DNA of 64,000 nucleotides from the NCBI GenBank assembly GCA_036265325.1, contig DATAPH010000090.1, positions 8,638-72,637 of the forward strand, in the 5' to 3' direction. Under the pieces are notes generated by a model, which was not told where the DNA came from, ran no database searches, and was given only the letters and a program-made list of their open reading frames with translations. The position numbers and the translations under genes are program-made. Of this stretch, positions 9,791-17,975 are shown in pieces; position 1 is the stretch's first letter, and the number at the start of each line of letters is the position of its first letter. The stretch is from AC-51 sp036265325. Lineage in GTDB: Bacteria; Actinomycetota; UBA4738; HRBIN12.

Positions 9791-11578
9791 TCAGCGGTAG
9801 CGGTCGAAGAAGTCCAAGACCCGGTGCATGTTGGCGACCTGCGCCTGCATCGAGTTCGTGTGGTGGCCTTCTGGATACAGCACGAGCTCGACGGGGTGGT
9901 TGCGCGCGCGGAGCGCGTCGACCCACGGCATCACGCCCTCGATCGGGCAGCGCGGGTCGGCCTCGCCCGCGATCACCAACACCGGCGCGCGGACCGCGTT
10001 GACGTACGTCATCGGGTCGCTCCGCCCGTAGAGCTCCGGGACCTGTTCGGGCGTGCCGCCGTACGCGGCTTCGTCCCACGCCTGCAGTTCCGGCGCGGAG
10101 TAGTCGTGCGCCGCGACGAAGTCGCCCGCCGGGATGCCAGCGAAGATCGCGCGCCAGCGGTCGGGCTGCGTCCCCGCGTTGAAGCACGCGAGACATCCGC
10201 CCCACGACCAGCCGTTCCAGAACACGCGATCGGGATCGATCGTGCCGTCGGCGACCAGTGCGTCGACGCAAGCGAGGATGTCTTCGGTCTCCGTGAAGCA
10301 GACGTTGTGGAGCAGCGCTTCGCGGAACGCGATGCCGTATCCCGTCGACCCTCGGTAGTTGATGACTGCCACGGCATAGCCGTTGTCGACGAACGCCTGG
10401 GTCTCCGGGTCGAAGCGGTCGCGCTCGTGCCACTCGGGCCCGCCGTGGATGTTGCACACCGTCGGGAACGGTCCCTCCCCCTCGGGCGTGACGACGAACA
10501 TCTGGATCCGGTCGCCATGCGCGTTCGTTGCGAAGCGGCTCTCGTACGCACGCCCGGCCGGCGGTGGCTCGTCGGGCGACACCAAGACATCGCCGTGGCC
10601 GGCCTCGACGATCCGGGGCGGGCGGACGGAGTCGCTGACGCGATACCACACCGATCCATCGGGCCGGATCGCGGCGGCGTCGATGTCCCCGTCGAGACCG
10701 GTCAACGGCTCGACCGCCCCGTTGGAGACGTCGATCCTGACGAGCTGCACTCTTCCCTCGAACTCGTGCCGTGCGAGGAGCGCGCTCGCGTCCGGCGACC
10801 ACTGAACCGGGAATACCCCACCCGGAAGGTCGATCTCCACGTCGCGTCGATCGTCGCGAGCGACGTTCCAGATGGCGGGCCGCTCGAACGGGCCGAGCTC
10901 GCTGGTGAACGCGAGCCGCTGGTCGCCGGGGGCCGGTGACCACGCCGCCGGATCGAGGTTGTGCCCTTTGTCCTCGAGTTCGGCGACGACGTCGCCGGAG
11001 CGTGTGTCCAGCACCCGAAGTGCCGAGTGCAACAGGTCGCCGTGCTCGGCGTGCCGGAGACACACGAGCGTTCCATCCGCGGACAGGCCCCCGCCGTTCC
11101 CCGGCTCGAGCGTGCCGATGCCTGTGGCGGACTCCTGCTCGCCGAGGAGCCGGATCGTGCCGTTCGGATCGATCGCGTACGTCCGGTAGATGCCGCCGAC
11201 CTCGAGTGCGATCGCAGCGATGCCCGGCACGAACGAGTGGCCCATCAGCCACCCCTCCGGCAGCTCCGGGAACACCGGCTGCGCATCGCCCCCGGAGAAC
11301 GGCGTTGCGACCAACATGCCGCGTTCGTCACCCGTCGTATCGCGCCACCACGCGATCCGGTCTCCGGGAAGCATCCACGTTGCCTCCACGCCCACGGGCT
11401 CGTCGCTGACCTGCCGCCAGGAGCCGTCGGCGAGGTCGTGTGCCCAGACCTGCCGCGTGTCGTTCCGGGTGGTTACAAGCCCGAGATGATCCGGCGCGGC
11501 GTCGTCCCATGCCGGGAAGCCGATCTCGGTCGCCGTGAAGCGGCGTTCCCATGCGGACGGGTCGGTCACGGCGGTCAC
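9791..11578 (-). CDS. S9 family peptidase (prolyl oligopeptidase / acylaminoacyl-peptidase type)
   Basis: A 595-residue serine peptidase with an N-terminal beta-propeller (about 1-340) and a C-terminal alpha/beta-hydrolase domain (about 350-595). The nucleophile is in GWSWGG (WNGWSWGGCLACF near 455), the Asp in IAGEADPRCP near 535 and the His in PEGHHT near 573. There is no signal peptide, so it should act in the cytoplasm on oligopeptides. I chose the GTG at 11578 because a strong GAGGAGG sits eight bases upstream. Longer starts would run into the groEL promoter and CIRCE. It is divergent from groEL and may share its control. Confidence 0.85.
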   Translation of the reverse strand: MTAVTDPSAWERRFTATEIGFPAWDDAAPDHLGLVTTRNDTRQVWAHDLADGSWRQVSDEPVGVEATWMLPGDRIAWWRDTTGDERGMLVATPFSGGDAQPVFPELPEGWLMGHSFVPGIAAIALEVGGIYRTYAIDPNGTIRLLGEQESATGIGTLEPGNGGGLSADGTLVCLRHAEHGDLLHSALRVLDTRSGDVVAELEDKGHNLDPAAWSPAPGDQRLAFTSELGPFERPAIWNVARDDRRDVEIDLPGGVFPVQWSPDASALLARHEFEGRVQLVRIDVSNGAVEPLTGLDGDIDAAAIRPDGSVWYRVSDSVRPPRIVEAGHGDVLVSPDEPPPAGRAYESRFATNAHGDRIQMFVVTPEGEGPFPTVCNIHGGPEWHERDRFDPETQAFVDNGYAVAVINYRGSTGYGIAFREALLHNVCFTETEDILACVDALVADGTIDPDRVFWNGWSWGGCLACFNAGTQPDRWRAIFAGIPAGDFVAAHDYSAPELQAWDEAAYGGTPEQVPELYGRSDPMTYVNAVRAPVLVIAGEADPRCPIEGVMPWVDALRARNHPVELVLYPEGHHTNSMQAQVANMHRVLDFFDRYR

Positions 11579-11586
11579 CCTACGTG

Positions 11587-11593
11587 CCTCCTC
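11587..11593 (-). promoter_or_regulatory. Ribosome binding site deciding the S9 peptidase start
   Basis: Minus-strand GAGGAGG, eight bases before the GTG at 11578. It selects that GTG over the upstream ATGs at 11626 and 11638, which overlap the groEL promoter region. Confidence 0.7.
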
Positions 11594-11600
11594 GCTCGGA

Positions 11601-11629
11601 TTGCCAGTGGCAGATTCCAGGGCTACCAT
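11601..11629 (+). promoter_or_regulatory. Probable sigma-70-type promoter of groEL
   Basis: A -35-like TTGCCA at 11601-11606 and a -10-like TACCAT at 11624-11629 are separated by exactly 17 bases. The CIRCE operator starts three bases after the -10 box, so a bound HrcA would cover the transcription start. Confidence 0.55.
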
Positions 11630-11631
11630 CC

Positions 11632-11658
11632 TTAGCACTCACACCCATCGAGTGCTAG
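11632..11658 (+). promoter_or_regulatory. CIRCE operator (HrcA binding site)
   Basis: TTAGCACTC, nine bases, GAGTGCTAG: 17 of 18 arm positions match the CIRCE consensus TTAGCACTC-N9-GAGTGCTAA. This is the well-known site where HrcA represses chaperone genes until heat or unfolding stress. It lies just upstream of groEL and also only 54 bases upstream of the divergent S9 peptidase start. Confidence 0.95.
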
Positions 11659-11705
11659 CAGTCGGTGGGCTCGACTGGAACCCGGACCACAGGAGGTTGG
11701 AGGGG

Positions 11706-13334
11706 ATGGCACCGAAGCTCATCTCGTTCGATGAGGACGCACGGCGGGCGCTCGAGCGCGGCATGGACCAGCTCGCCAACGCCGTCAAGATCACGCTCGG
11801 CCCCAAAGGCCGCAACGTCGTCCTCGAGAAGAAGTGGGGCGCGCCGACGATCACCAACGACGGCGTCTCGATCGCGAAGGAGATCGAACTCGACGACCCG
11901 CTCGAGAAGATCGGCGCCGAGCTCGTCAAGGAGGTCGCGAAGAAGACTGATGACGTCGCCGGCGACGGCACGACAACCGCGACCGTGCTCGCGCAGGCGA
12001 TCGTGAAGGAAGGGCTGCGCAACGTCGCGGCCGGCGCGAACCCGATGGCCCTGAAGCGTGGCATCGAGGCGGCAACCGACCTCGCGGTCGAGCGCATCAA
12101 GACCGTCGCGAAGGACGTCGACTCGAAGGACGAGATCGCCAACGTCGGCGCGATCTCGGCCGCGGACCCGGAGATCGGCGAGAAGATCGCCGAGGCCGTC
12201 GACAAGGTCGGCAAGGACGGCGTCATCACCGTCGAGGAGTCCAACACCTTCGGTATGGAGCTCGAGTTCACCGAGGGCATGCGGTTCGACAAGGGCTACA
12301 TCTCGCCCTATTTCGTGACCGACCCCGAGCGGATGGAAGCGGTGCTCGACGAGCCGTACATCCTGATCGCGAACCAAAAGATCAGCGCGGTGAAGGACCT
12401 CCTTCCGGTGCTCGAGAAGATCATGCAGGCCGGCAAGCCGGTGCTCGTGATCGCGGAGGACATCGAGGGCGAGGCGCTCGCGACGCTCGTCGTGAACAAG
12501 ATCCGCGGCACGTTCCACTCGGCGGCAGTGAAGGCCCCGGGGTTCGGCGACCGCCGCAAGGCCATGCTGCAGGACATCGCGATCCTCACCGGCGCGACGG
12601 TTGTGTCCGAAGAGGTCGGCCTCAAGCTGGAGAACGCGACGATGGATCTCCTCGGCACCGCGCGCAAGGTCGTCGTCACGAAGGACGAGACGACGGTCGT
12701 CGAGGGCGCCGGTAAGAGCGAGGACGTCACGGGCCGGATCAACCAGATCAAGGCGGAGATCGAGAAGACCGACTCCGACTACGACCGCGAGAAGCTTCAG
12801 GAGCGGCTGGCCAAGCTCTCCGGCGGCGTCGCAGTGATCAAGGTCGGCGCGGCCACCGAGGTCGAGCTCAAGGAGAAGAAGCACCGCATCGAGGACGCCG
12901 TGCAGTCGACCAAGGCTGCGGTCGAGGAGGGCATCGTGCCCGGCGGCGGCGTGGCCTTGCTGAACGCCCAGGCGGCGCTCGACAAGGTCGACCTCGAGGG
13001 CGACGAGTTCACCGGCGCGCAGATCGTGCGTCGTGCGCTCGAGGAGCCGATCAAGCAGATCGCCGCGAACGCCGGCCTCGAGGGCGGCGTCGTGGTTGAG
13101 AAGGTTCGCGCCCTGAAGGAAGGCGAGGGCCTGAACGCGGCGACCGGCGACTACGGCGACATGATCAAGTACGGCGTTGTCGACCCGGCGAAGGTCACGC
13201 GCTCGGCGCTGCAGAACGCGGCGTCGATCGGTGCGCTGTTCCTCACGACAGAGGCCATCGTCGCCGAGAAGCCGGAGAAGGCGCCTGCGATGCCGGGCGG
13301 CGGCGGTATGCCCGGCGGCGACATGGACTTCTGA
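11706..13334 (+). CDS. groEL: Chaperonin GroEL (Cpn60)
   Basis: A 542-residue GroEL, the normal length, which folds proteins in an ATP-driven double-ring chamber. ITLGPKGRNVVLEKKWG near 21-37, the ATP-site VAGDGTTTATVLAQ near 82-95 and the apical-domain run EGMRFDKGYISPYFVTDPE near 186-204 are intact. The C-terminus ends in the usual GGM-type tail (GGGGMPGGDMDF). AGGAGG and GGAGGGG precede the ATG. No groES lies next to it; the only GroES-like gene is 9.5 kb away. CIRCE indicates HrcA control. A strong terminator follows. Confidence 0.97.
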   Translation: MAPKLISFDEDARRALERGMDQLANAVKITLGPKGRNVVLEKKWGAPTITNDGVSIAKEIELDDPLEKIGAELVKEVAKKTDDVAGDGTTTATVLAQAIVKEGLRNVAAGANPMALKRGIEAATDLAVERIKTVAKDVDSKDEIANVGAISAADPEIGEKIAEAVDKVGKDGVITVEESNTFGMELEFTEGMRFDKGYISPYFVTDPERMEAVLDEPYILIANQKISAVKDLLPVLEKIMQAGKPVLVIAEDIEGEALATLVVNKIRGTFHSAAVKAPGFGDRRKAMLQDIAILTGATVVSEEVGLKLENATMDLLGTARKVVVTKDETTVVEGAGKSEDVTGRINQIKAEIEKTDSDYDREKLQERLAKLSGGVAVIKVGAATEVELKEKKHRIEDAVQSTKAAVEEGIVPGGGVALLNAQAALDKVDLEGDEFTGAQIVRRALEEPIKQIAANAGLEGGVVVEKVRALKEGEGLNAATGDYGDMIKYGVVDPAKVTRSALQNAASIGALFLTTEAIVAEKPEKAPAMPGGGGMPGGDMDF

Positions 13335-13358
13335 CGCTGGTCTTATACACGCAACGCT

Positions 13359-13393
13359 CGAACGGGGCCCGCTTCGCGGGCCCCGTTCGTTTG
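13359..13393 (+). terminator. Rho-independent terminator of groEL
   Basis: A 14-bp perfect stem (arms 13359-13372 and 13376-13389, CGAACGGGGCCCGC and its complement) with a three-base loop, 24 bases after the groEL stop. A short T-rich tail (TTTG) follows. Confidence 0.85.
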
Positions 13394-13455
13394 CCACTCG
13401 ATCCGGGCTCCGGCGTTTGCTGGCGTTCGCGTTCCCTGTCACCATCCGCGTGGCG

Positions 13456-15090
13456 ATGCGCGTGCGCAGCGGAGAAACGTCGAGGAACGTTGCTGCTGCG
13501 TTCCAGAACCGCTCGCTGCGACGCGCGCTGATCGCCTTCGCCGCGTTCCGACCGACCGAATCCGCGCAGTGGATCGCGATCTTGGTGTACGCCTATGGAC
13601 ACGGGGGCAACCGCGAGATCGGGATCGTTGCCGTGTGCATGCTCGGGCCGACCGCGCTGCTGGCGCCGTTCCTCGCCCAGGTGGGCGATCGGATGTCCCG
13701 AGAGCGCGCGCTCGCGTTCGCCTACCTCGCGATCGGGTTCGCCTCCGCGTTGACCGGCGCCGCCGCAGCGATGTCGCTTCCTTCGGCCGTGTTCTACAGC
13801 TTCGCAGCGATCTCGACGATCACGATCTCCATGGTCCGGCCGACCCACCTGTCGACGCTCCCCGAGCTCGCAGAGACGCCCGCGCAGCTCACCGCGTCGA
13901 ACGCGTTGACGAGCACCATCGAGGCGATCGCGATCTTCGTCGGCCCGTTGTTCGCAGGGGCGATGATCGCGCTCTCGGGACCGGACGCGGTCTTCCTGGC
14001 GACGGGGATGCTGATGTTGATCGTGGGAATCCTCACGCTTGCGATCCACGCTCGGGCTCGCATCACTGAGACGAAGGATCCGGTCGGCGACGCGCTCGAG
14101 GGCTTCCGTGAGCTTCGTCGGCGACCGGGGGCCCGGCTCCTCCTCGGCTTCGTGGCGGGCCAGACGATGGTCATCGGCGCACTCGACGTTCTGACCGTCG
14201 TGCTCGCGTACTCGGTCCTGGCCATGGGTCCGTCGGGACCGGCGATGCTCTCAGCGGCCGTCGGTGTCGGCGGTCTGGTGGGCGCGGCTGCGACGGTGAC
14301 GCTGATCGGCCGGGAACGACTGGCGCCCGCGTTCTTCCTCGGGGTGGTCGTCGTCGGTGTCCCGATCGCCCTCGTGGCGTTCGTGAACGGCCCGGGCGCC
14401 GCGATCATCCTGCTCGGTGTGGCCGGGATCGGGAAGAGCTTCTTCGACGTGACGTCGAGGACGTTGCTGCAGCGGAGCGTCGACGACGACGTGTTGGCGC
14501 GCGTGTTCGGCGTGCAGGAGGGGCTCGCGATGGGGGCGCTCGCCCTCGGATCGGTTGCCGCCCCCATCCTGGTTGCGCAGGTCGGCGTCGAGGTGACGTT
14601 CGTCGCCGCCGGCCTTGCCTTGCCGCTTGTCGCCGGGATCGCCTTCGAGCGGATCAGGGCGGTCGACCGAGGAGCGGCGCTCGCGGACCCGCGGGACATC
14701 GAGCTGCTGCGCGGCACCCCGATCTTCGGTCCGCTCGGTCCGGCGAACCTCGAGCGGGTGGCGCGGAACCTGGTCCCGATCGAGGTCTCCGACGGCGATG
14801 TCGTGATCCGGGAGGGGGACGCCGGCGACAGGTTCTACGTGATCGAGCAGGGCAAGGTAGTGGTCACCAAGGGTGGCGCCGAGCTCGCAACGCTCGGCCC
14901 GGGCGACTTCTTCGGGGAGATCGCCTTGCTGCGAGACGTCCCACGGACGGCGACCGTCACAACGTCCGGACCGGCGTCGCTTCGGGCGCTCGACCGCGAT
15001 GCGTTCCTCGCAGCCGTGACCGGGTCGCCCGCCGGGGCCGTTGCGCTCGGAGACGTTATGGACCGCCGGGTCGCCGAGCACGACGACTGA
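13456..15090 (+). CDS. MFS-type membrane protein fused to a cyclic-nucleotide-binding domain
   Basis: A 544-residue protein. Residues about 20-400 are a major-facilitator fold with 10-12 hydrophobic segments, and GDRMSRERALAFAYL near 75 is the loop-2/3 motif. Residues about 412-540 form a cNMP-binding domain: VIREGDAGDRFYVIEQGKV and PGDFFGEIALLRDVPRTATV, where FFGEIALL plus RTATV is the phosphate-binding cassette. The fusion suggests transport gated by cAMP or a related nucleotide at the inner face. The substrate is unknown. The start is uncertain: no clear ribosome site precedes ATG 13456, and GTG 13450 is two codons earlier. Confidence 0.85.
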   Translation: MRVRSGETSRNVAAAFQNRSLRRALIAFAAFRPTESAQWIAILVYAYGHGGNREIGIVAVCMLGPTALLAPFLAQVGDRMSRERALAFAYLAIGFASALTGAAAAMSLPSAVFYSFAAISTITISMVRPTHLSTLPELAETPAQLTASNALTSTIEAIAIFVGPLFAGAMIALSGPDAVFLATGMLMLIVGILTLAIHARARITETKDPVGDALEGFRELRRRPGARLLLGFVAGQTMVIGALDVLTVVLAYSVLAMGPSGPAMLSAAVGVGGLVGAAATVTLIGRERLAPAFFLGVVVVGVPIALVAFVNGPGAAIILLGVAGIGKSFFDVTSRTLLQRSVDDDVLARVFGVQEGLAMGALALGSVAAPILVAQVGVEVTFVAAGLALPLVAGIAFERIRAVDRGAALADPRDIELLRGTPIFGPLGPANLERVARNLVPIEVSDGDVVIREGDAGDRFYVIEQGKVVVTKGGAELATLGPGDFFGEIALLRDVPRTATVTTSGPASLRALDRDAFLAAVTGSPAGAVALGDVMDRRVAEHDD

Positions 15091-15169
15091 CACATCATCG
15101 CAACATCGTTGAGCGAACCCCTCCGCTGGGCCGGTCGAAAGACGAGGTGGAGCCCCTCTCTCCGGTCTT

Positions 15170-15197
15170 GAGCCCCGGCCGTGCGCGGCCGGGGCTC
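15170..15197 (+). terminator. Hairpin after the MFS-cNMP gene (probable terminator)
   Basis: An 11-bp perfect stem (GAGCCCCGGCC / GGCCGGGGCTC, arms 15170-15180 and 15187-15197) with a six-base loop. It stands 80 bases after the MFS stop and 24 bases before the thioesterase start. A T-tract is lacking. Confidence 0.55.
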
Positions 15198-15221
15198 TCG
15201 ACCATCTAGGCTCGGCGCGGC

Positions 15222-15611
15222 ATGGTCGAGGTCACCATCCCGATCCGCTGGCGGGACGTGGACAACTACGGGCACGTCAACAACGCCGTCTATCTCACCT
15301 ATCTCGAAGAGGCGCGCGATCGCTGGGCGCACCGGACGCTCGGTCCCGACGTCGACTTCGTGATCGTCCGGATCGCGATCGACTATCGTCGGGAGCTCTC
15401 GCAGGACGACGACGAGGTCACCGTGACGTGTCGAGGCGTCGGGTACGGGACTTCCTCGATCCGGACCGCAGAACAGATCGTCGCCAAGGCGGGGTGGGTC
15501 GCCGCAGAGTCCGAGTCGGTGATCGTCGCGCATGACCCCGAGGCGCGCGCATCACGGCCGCTGACCGACTTGGAACGCGCGACGTTGGATCGGACCATCG
15601 CCGCGGGTTAG
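15222..15611 (+). CDS. 4HBT-type acyl-CoA thioesterase
   Basis: A 129-residue hot-dog-fold enzyme that should hydrolyse acyl-CoA thioesters. IPIRWRDVDNYGHVNNAVYLTYLEEAR near 6-32 is the diagnostic YbgC/4-hydroxybenzoyl-CoA thioesterase motif, and it includes the catalytic Asp and the HVNN segment. It forms dimers or tetramers in characterised relatives. It converges with the NlpC/P60 gene, with stop codons overlapping by a few bases. The chain-length preference cannot be read from sequence. Confidence 0.88.
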   Translation: MVEVTIPIRWRDVDNYGHVNNAVYLTYLEEARDRWAHRTLGPDVDFVIVRIAIDYRRELSQDDDEVTVTCRGVGYGTSSIRTAEQIVAKAGWVAAESESVIVAHDPEARASRPLTDLERATLDRTIAAG

Positions 15612-16954
15612 TGCGGGAGTATCCGCCGGCCCCACATGAAGTGCGTCCGGTACCAGTCTGAGCCATACAGCCCGTGGCTGTTTCCGACCCACATGATCGA
15701 CACGCCGCCGGGCGTGCTCGACGAATCCAATGCGAAGCCATTGCCGATGTACGTGTCGACGTGGTCGATGACCCCGTCACCGGCGCCGTCGTAGAACATG
15801 ATGTCGCCCGGCACGAGATCGCCGTACTTGATCCGCTTCGGCGCCATCGTGGCCATGTCGCCCGACGTTCGCTGGGGGAGGGACCACCCGTTGTAGGGCC
15901 GCGGCGGATGGATGTTCCAGGCGCTGCCGTCGTCCGCTCGCAACAGCCACCAGGTGAGCCCCGAGCAGTCGAAGCCACTCCGTGGCTGACCGCCGAGGGC
16001 CAACGGTTCAGGCTTGTCGAACCCCCATTCACCGCCCCACACATACGGGTAGCCCGCATATCTGATCCCCCACTGCACCACGGCTCGCATCCGCGGCCCG
16101 AGGTGGGGAAGCTGGACGGTCTTGTATTGCCCGAGCAGGTTCGGAACCGCCCAGGACGGGAGCGTCGTCGCGTGGGCCAATGAGTACGCGACCTGCGCAC
16201 GTGACATGGCATCCGGCGGCGACACGTCCATCGATTCGGAGCCTGTCGGCGCGTTGTACCGGAGATCCAGCAGCATGCCGAGGACCGTTGTTCCGAAGTT
16301 CGGCGCGACACGGAATCGCACGCCGTCGGGCGTATGGATGTTGTTCAATGCCTTGGCCGCCGGCGCGAGGCCGACGGCGAGGACGAGCGCCCGGTGCAGC
16401 ATCGCCATCGTGACCGGCGCGTCGGGGTTGAAGACGCCCTCGGGCGCGGTCATCCAACCGTTCTGCACGGCGACCGCGGCCCAGCGATACCACGACGTCG
16501 ATGCGTCGACGTCGGAGAACACGACCGAACCGTCGGGCTGTTCGTCGGGAGCGAACGCGCGGACGATCGACCGTGCGAGGTATTTCCGCGTTTCGATCGC
16601 GCCGGGCCGGAAGTTGTAGGTGCCGTCGGGGTTGGGTCGGAAGTCGAGCATCCACGAGTTGTCGCTCGCCACCCAACGGATCGAGGCTCGCGCCCACGAG
16701 TCGTTGGTGCCGAGATCGGCGAAGGTGACGCTCGAGGCCTTGCTCGTCATGCGTGCGGTGTCGAGACCCGCGAGCTGGGTGCGCGACGTGGGATAGACGG
16801 TTGGGAGCGCAGGCTCGCCGGAGCGTCCGTGGCCTTCGGTCAAGCGATCGTTGCCAACGTGATGCGCGTGCGCCGGTGTGCCGATCAGGGACAGACAGAT
16901 CGAGGCCGACGCCGCTGCAGCGACGACGATCGTGCGCAGGCGACGTCGAACCAC
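15608..16954 (-). CDS. Secreted SLH-repeat NlpC/P60 (C40) hydrolase
   Basis: A 448-residue exported protein. The N-terminus VVRRRLRTIVVAAAASASICLSLIGTPAHA is a classical signal peptide cleaved after AHA. Two to three S-layer-homology-like repeats (about 70-290; FADLGTNDSWARASIRW and FSDVDASTSWYRWAAVAVQNGWM) would hold it on the wall. The C-terminal NlpC/P60 domain (about 300-448) has the catalytic Cys in GFDCSGLTWW and the His in VIDHVDTYIG. It probably cuts peptide bonds in peptidoglycan. GTG 16954 is preceded by GGGGGG and gives the clean signal peptide; ATG 16972 is an alternative. Confidence 0.87.
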   Translation of the reverse strand: MVRRRLRTIVVAAAASASICLSLIGTPAHAHHVGNDRLTEGHGRSGEPALPTVYPTSRTQLAGLDTARMTSKASSVTFADLGTNDSWARASIRWVASDNSWMLDFRPNPDGTYNFRPGAIETRKYLARSIVRAFAPDEQPDGSVVFSDVDASTSWYRWAAVAVQNGWMTAPEGVFNPDAPVTMAMLHRALVLAVGLAPAAKALNNIHTPDGVRFRVAPNFGTTVLGMLLDLRYNAPTGSESMDVSPPDAMSRAQVAYSLAHATTLPSWAVPNLLGQYKTVQLPHLGPRMRAVVQWGIRYAGYPYVWGGEWGFDKPEPLALGGQPRSGFDCSGLTWWLLRADDGSAWNIHPPRPYNGWSLPQRTSGDMATMAPKRIKYGDLVPGDIMFYDGAGDGVIDHVDTYIGNGFALDSSSTPGGVSIMWVGNSHGLYGSDWYRTHFMWGRRILPH

Positions 16955-17026
16955 GCATCCCCCCGGAGGCATGTAGTTCCGTCGGCCGCCGCGGAGCCGA
17001 GCTTGAGCACGAGATACGCTCACGGG

Positions 17027-17248
17027 GTGCTAGGCGAGCGTACTGCGGTCGTCGCGGAGGTGCAGCCCTACGAGGTGCACGGGTCACGGCACGTGACCGT
17101 TGCGCTGGCGTTCTCCGACGGCACGTTCATGCAAGCGCAACTCGGCGCCGAGAGCGTGCCCGACGGACTACAACCCGGCGATCGCGTTGTGGTGAAGCTC
17201 GCGATGAGCGTGGTGATCGCCCTCGAGCGACCGCCGACGTCGGACTAG
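17027..17248 (+). CDS. Small protein of unknown function
   Basis: A 73-residue protein starting at GTG 17027. It is mostly beta-strand in character: AVVAEVQPYEVHGSRHVTVALAF, then a loop, then GDRVVVKLAMSVVIALERP. The last part resembles a small OB/TOBE-like barrel (QPGDRVVVKL). I do not recognise the family. Its end overlaps the stop of the next minus-strand gene by four bases. The promoter should lie in the 72-base gap to the divergent NlpC/P60 gene. Confidence 0.5.
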   Translation: MLGERTAVVAEVQPYEVHGSRHVTVALAFSDGTFMQAQLGAESVPDGLQPGDRVVVKLAMSVVIALERPPTSD

Positions 17249-17769
17249 CCGGCCGGGCCTTCCCGGCGGACCGCCTCGACGCTTTCGAGCGCCTTGCGGA
17301 GGTCGCCGAGCCATTCTTCCTGCTTGTCGGCCACCAGCCGCACGCACCAGGCGAGCGCGTGGCTCCTCGACCGCGCAACGCCCGCGTCGACCAGCGTGTC
17401 GAGGACCTTCCGCTCGGGCATCCGGAGACGGGTCATCGCCGGCGTCGCAACGGTGGTGAACAGGACGCGTTGCTCTCCGGCCCGGGCTCCCCAGCTGACC
17501 TTGCGGCCGAACCGGCGCTCCGCCTCATCGGCGATGCGCATCCGGTGGCCGCGCGTGTCCTCGCGGAATCCTTGGATCCGAGCCTCGGTGGCCGCCTTTC
17601 GGGTCTCGGGGCCTGCATCCGCCGGCAGATCGGGGTCTGACAACGTCCCCACGATCAAGATTTCGTCCCGGTCGAACGCGACCTCGGGGGCGCCGGTGAA
17701 CCATTCGCCCGGGAGCCGGCCCAGGAACCAACCCTCGAGATGTTCCTGGAAGTCACTCTTTTCGCTCAT
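17245..17769 (-). CDS. Uncharacterised protein, possible ribbon-helix-helix C-terminus
   Basis: A 174-residue soluble protein with no recognised domain. It begins with SEKSDFQEHLEGWFLGRLPGEWFTGAPEVAFDRDEILIVGTL, a strand-rich half that is followed by an Arg/Glu-rich helix (about 55-85). The C-terminal 60 residues (LRMPERKVLDTLVDAGVARSRSHALAWCVRLV) look like the strand-helix-helix of small DNA-binding CopG-like proteins. That is an inference from pattern only. The start ATG has no good ribosome site, so it may be leaderless. Confidence 0.65.
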   Translation of the reverse strand: MSEKSDFQEHLEGWFLGRLPGEWFTGAPEVAFDRDEILIVGTLSDPDLPADAGPETRKAATEARIQGFREDTRGHRMRIADEAERRFGRKVSWGARAGEQRVLFTTVATPAMTRLRMPERKVLDTLVDAGVARSRSHALAWCVRLVADKQEEWLGDLRKALESVEAVRREGPAG

Positions 17770-17975
17770 GAATCTGAGATTACATGCTTACTCGCATACG
17801 TCAAGCGGCCGCACGCGGGTCGTTTGGGTACGCTCAAGCGCCTTGGACCCCAGCCCCGCACGACGTCGCTCCCGCCGCCTACGCTGGCAGCCAGCTCGCG
17901 ACAGGGGTCGCTCCCCCAGCGCACGCCTACGCAGGCCTATCGGTCCCCGTCGCCGAGCCGCCATCCGCGGGCGAC

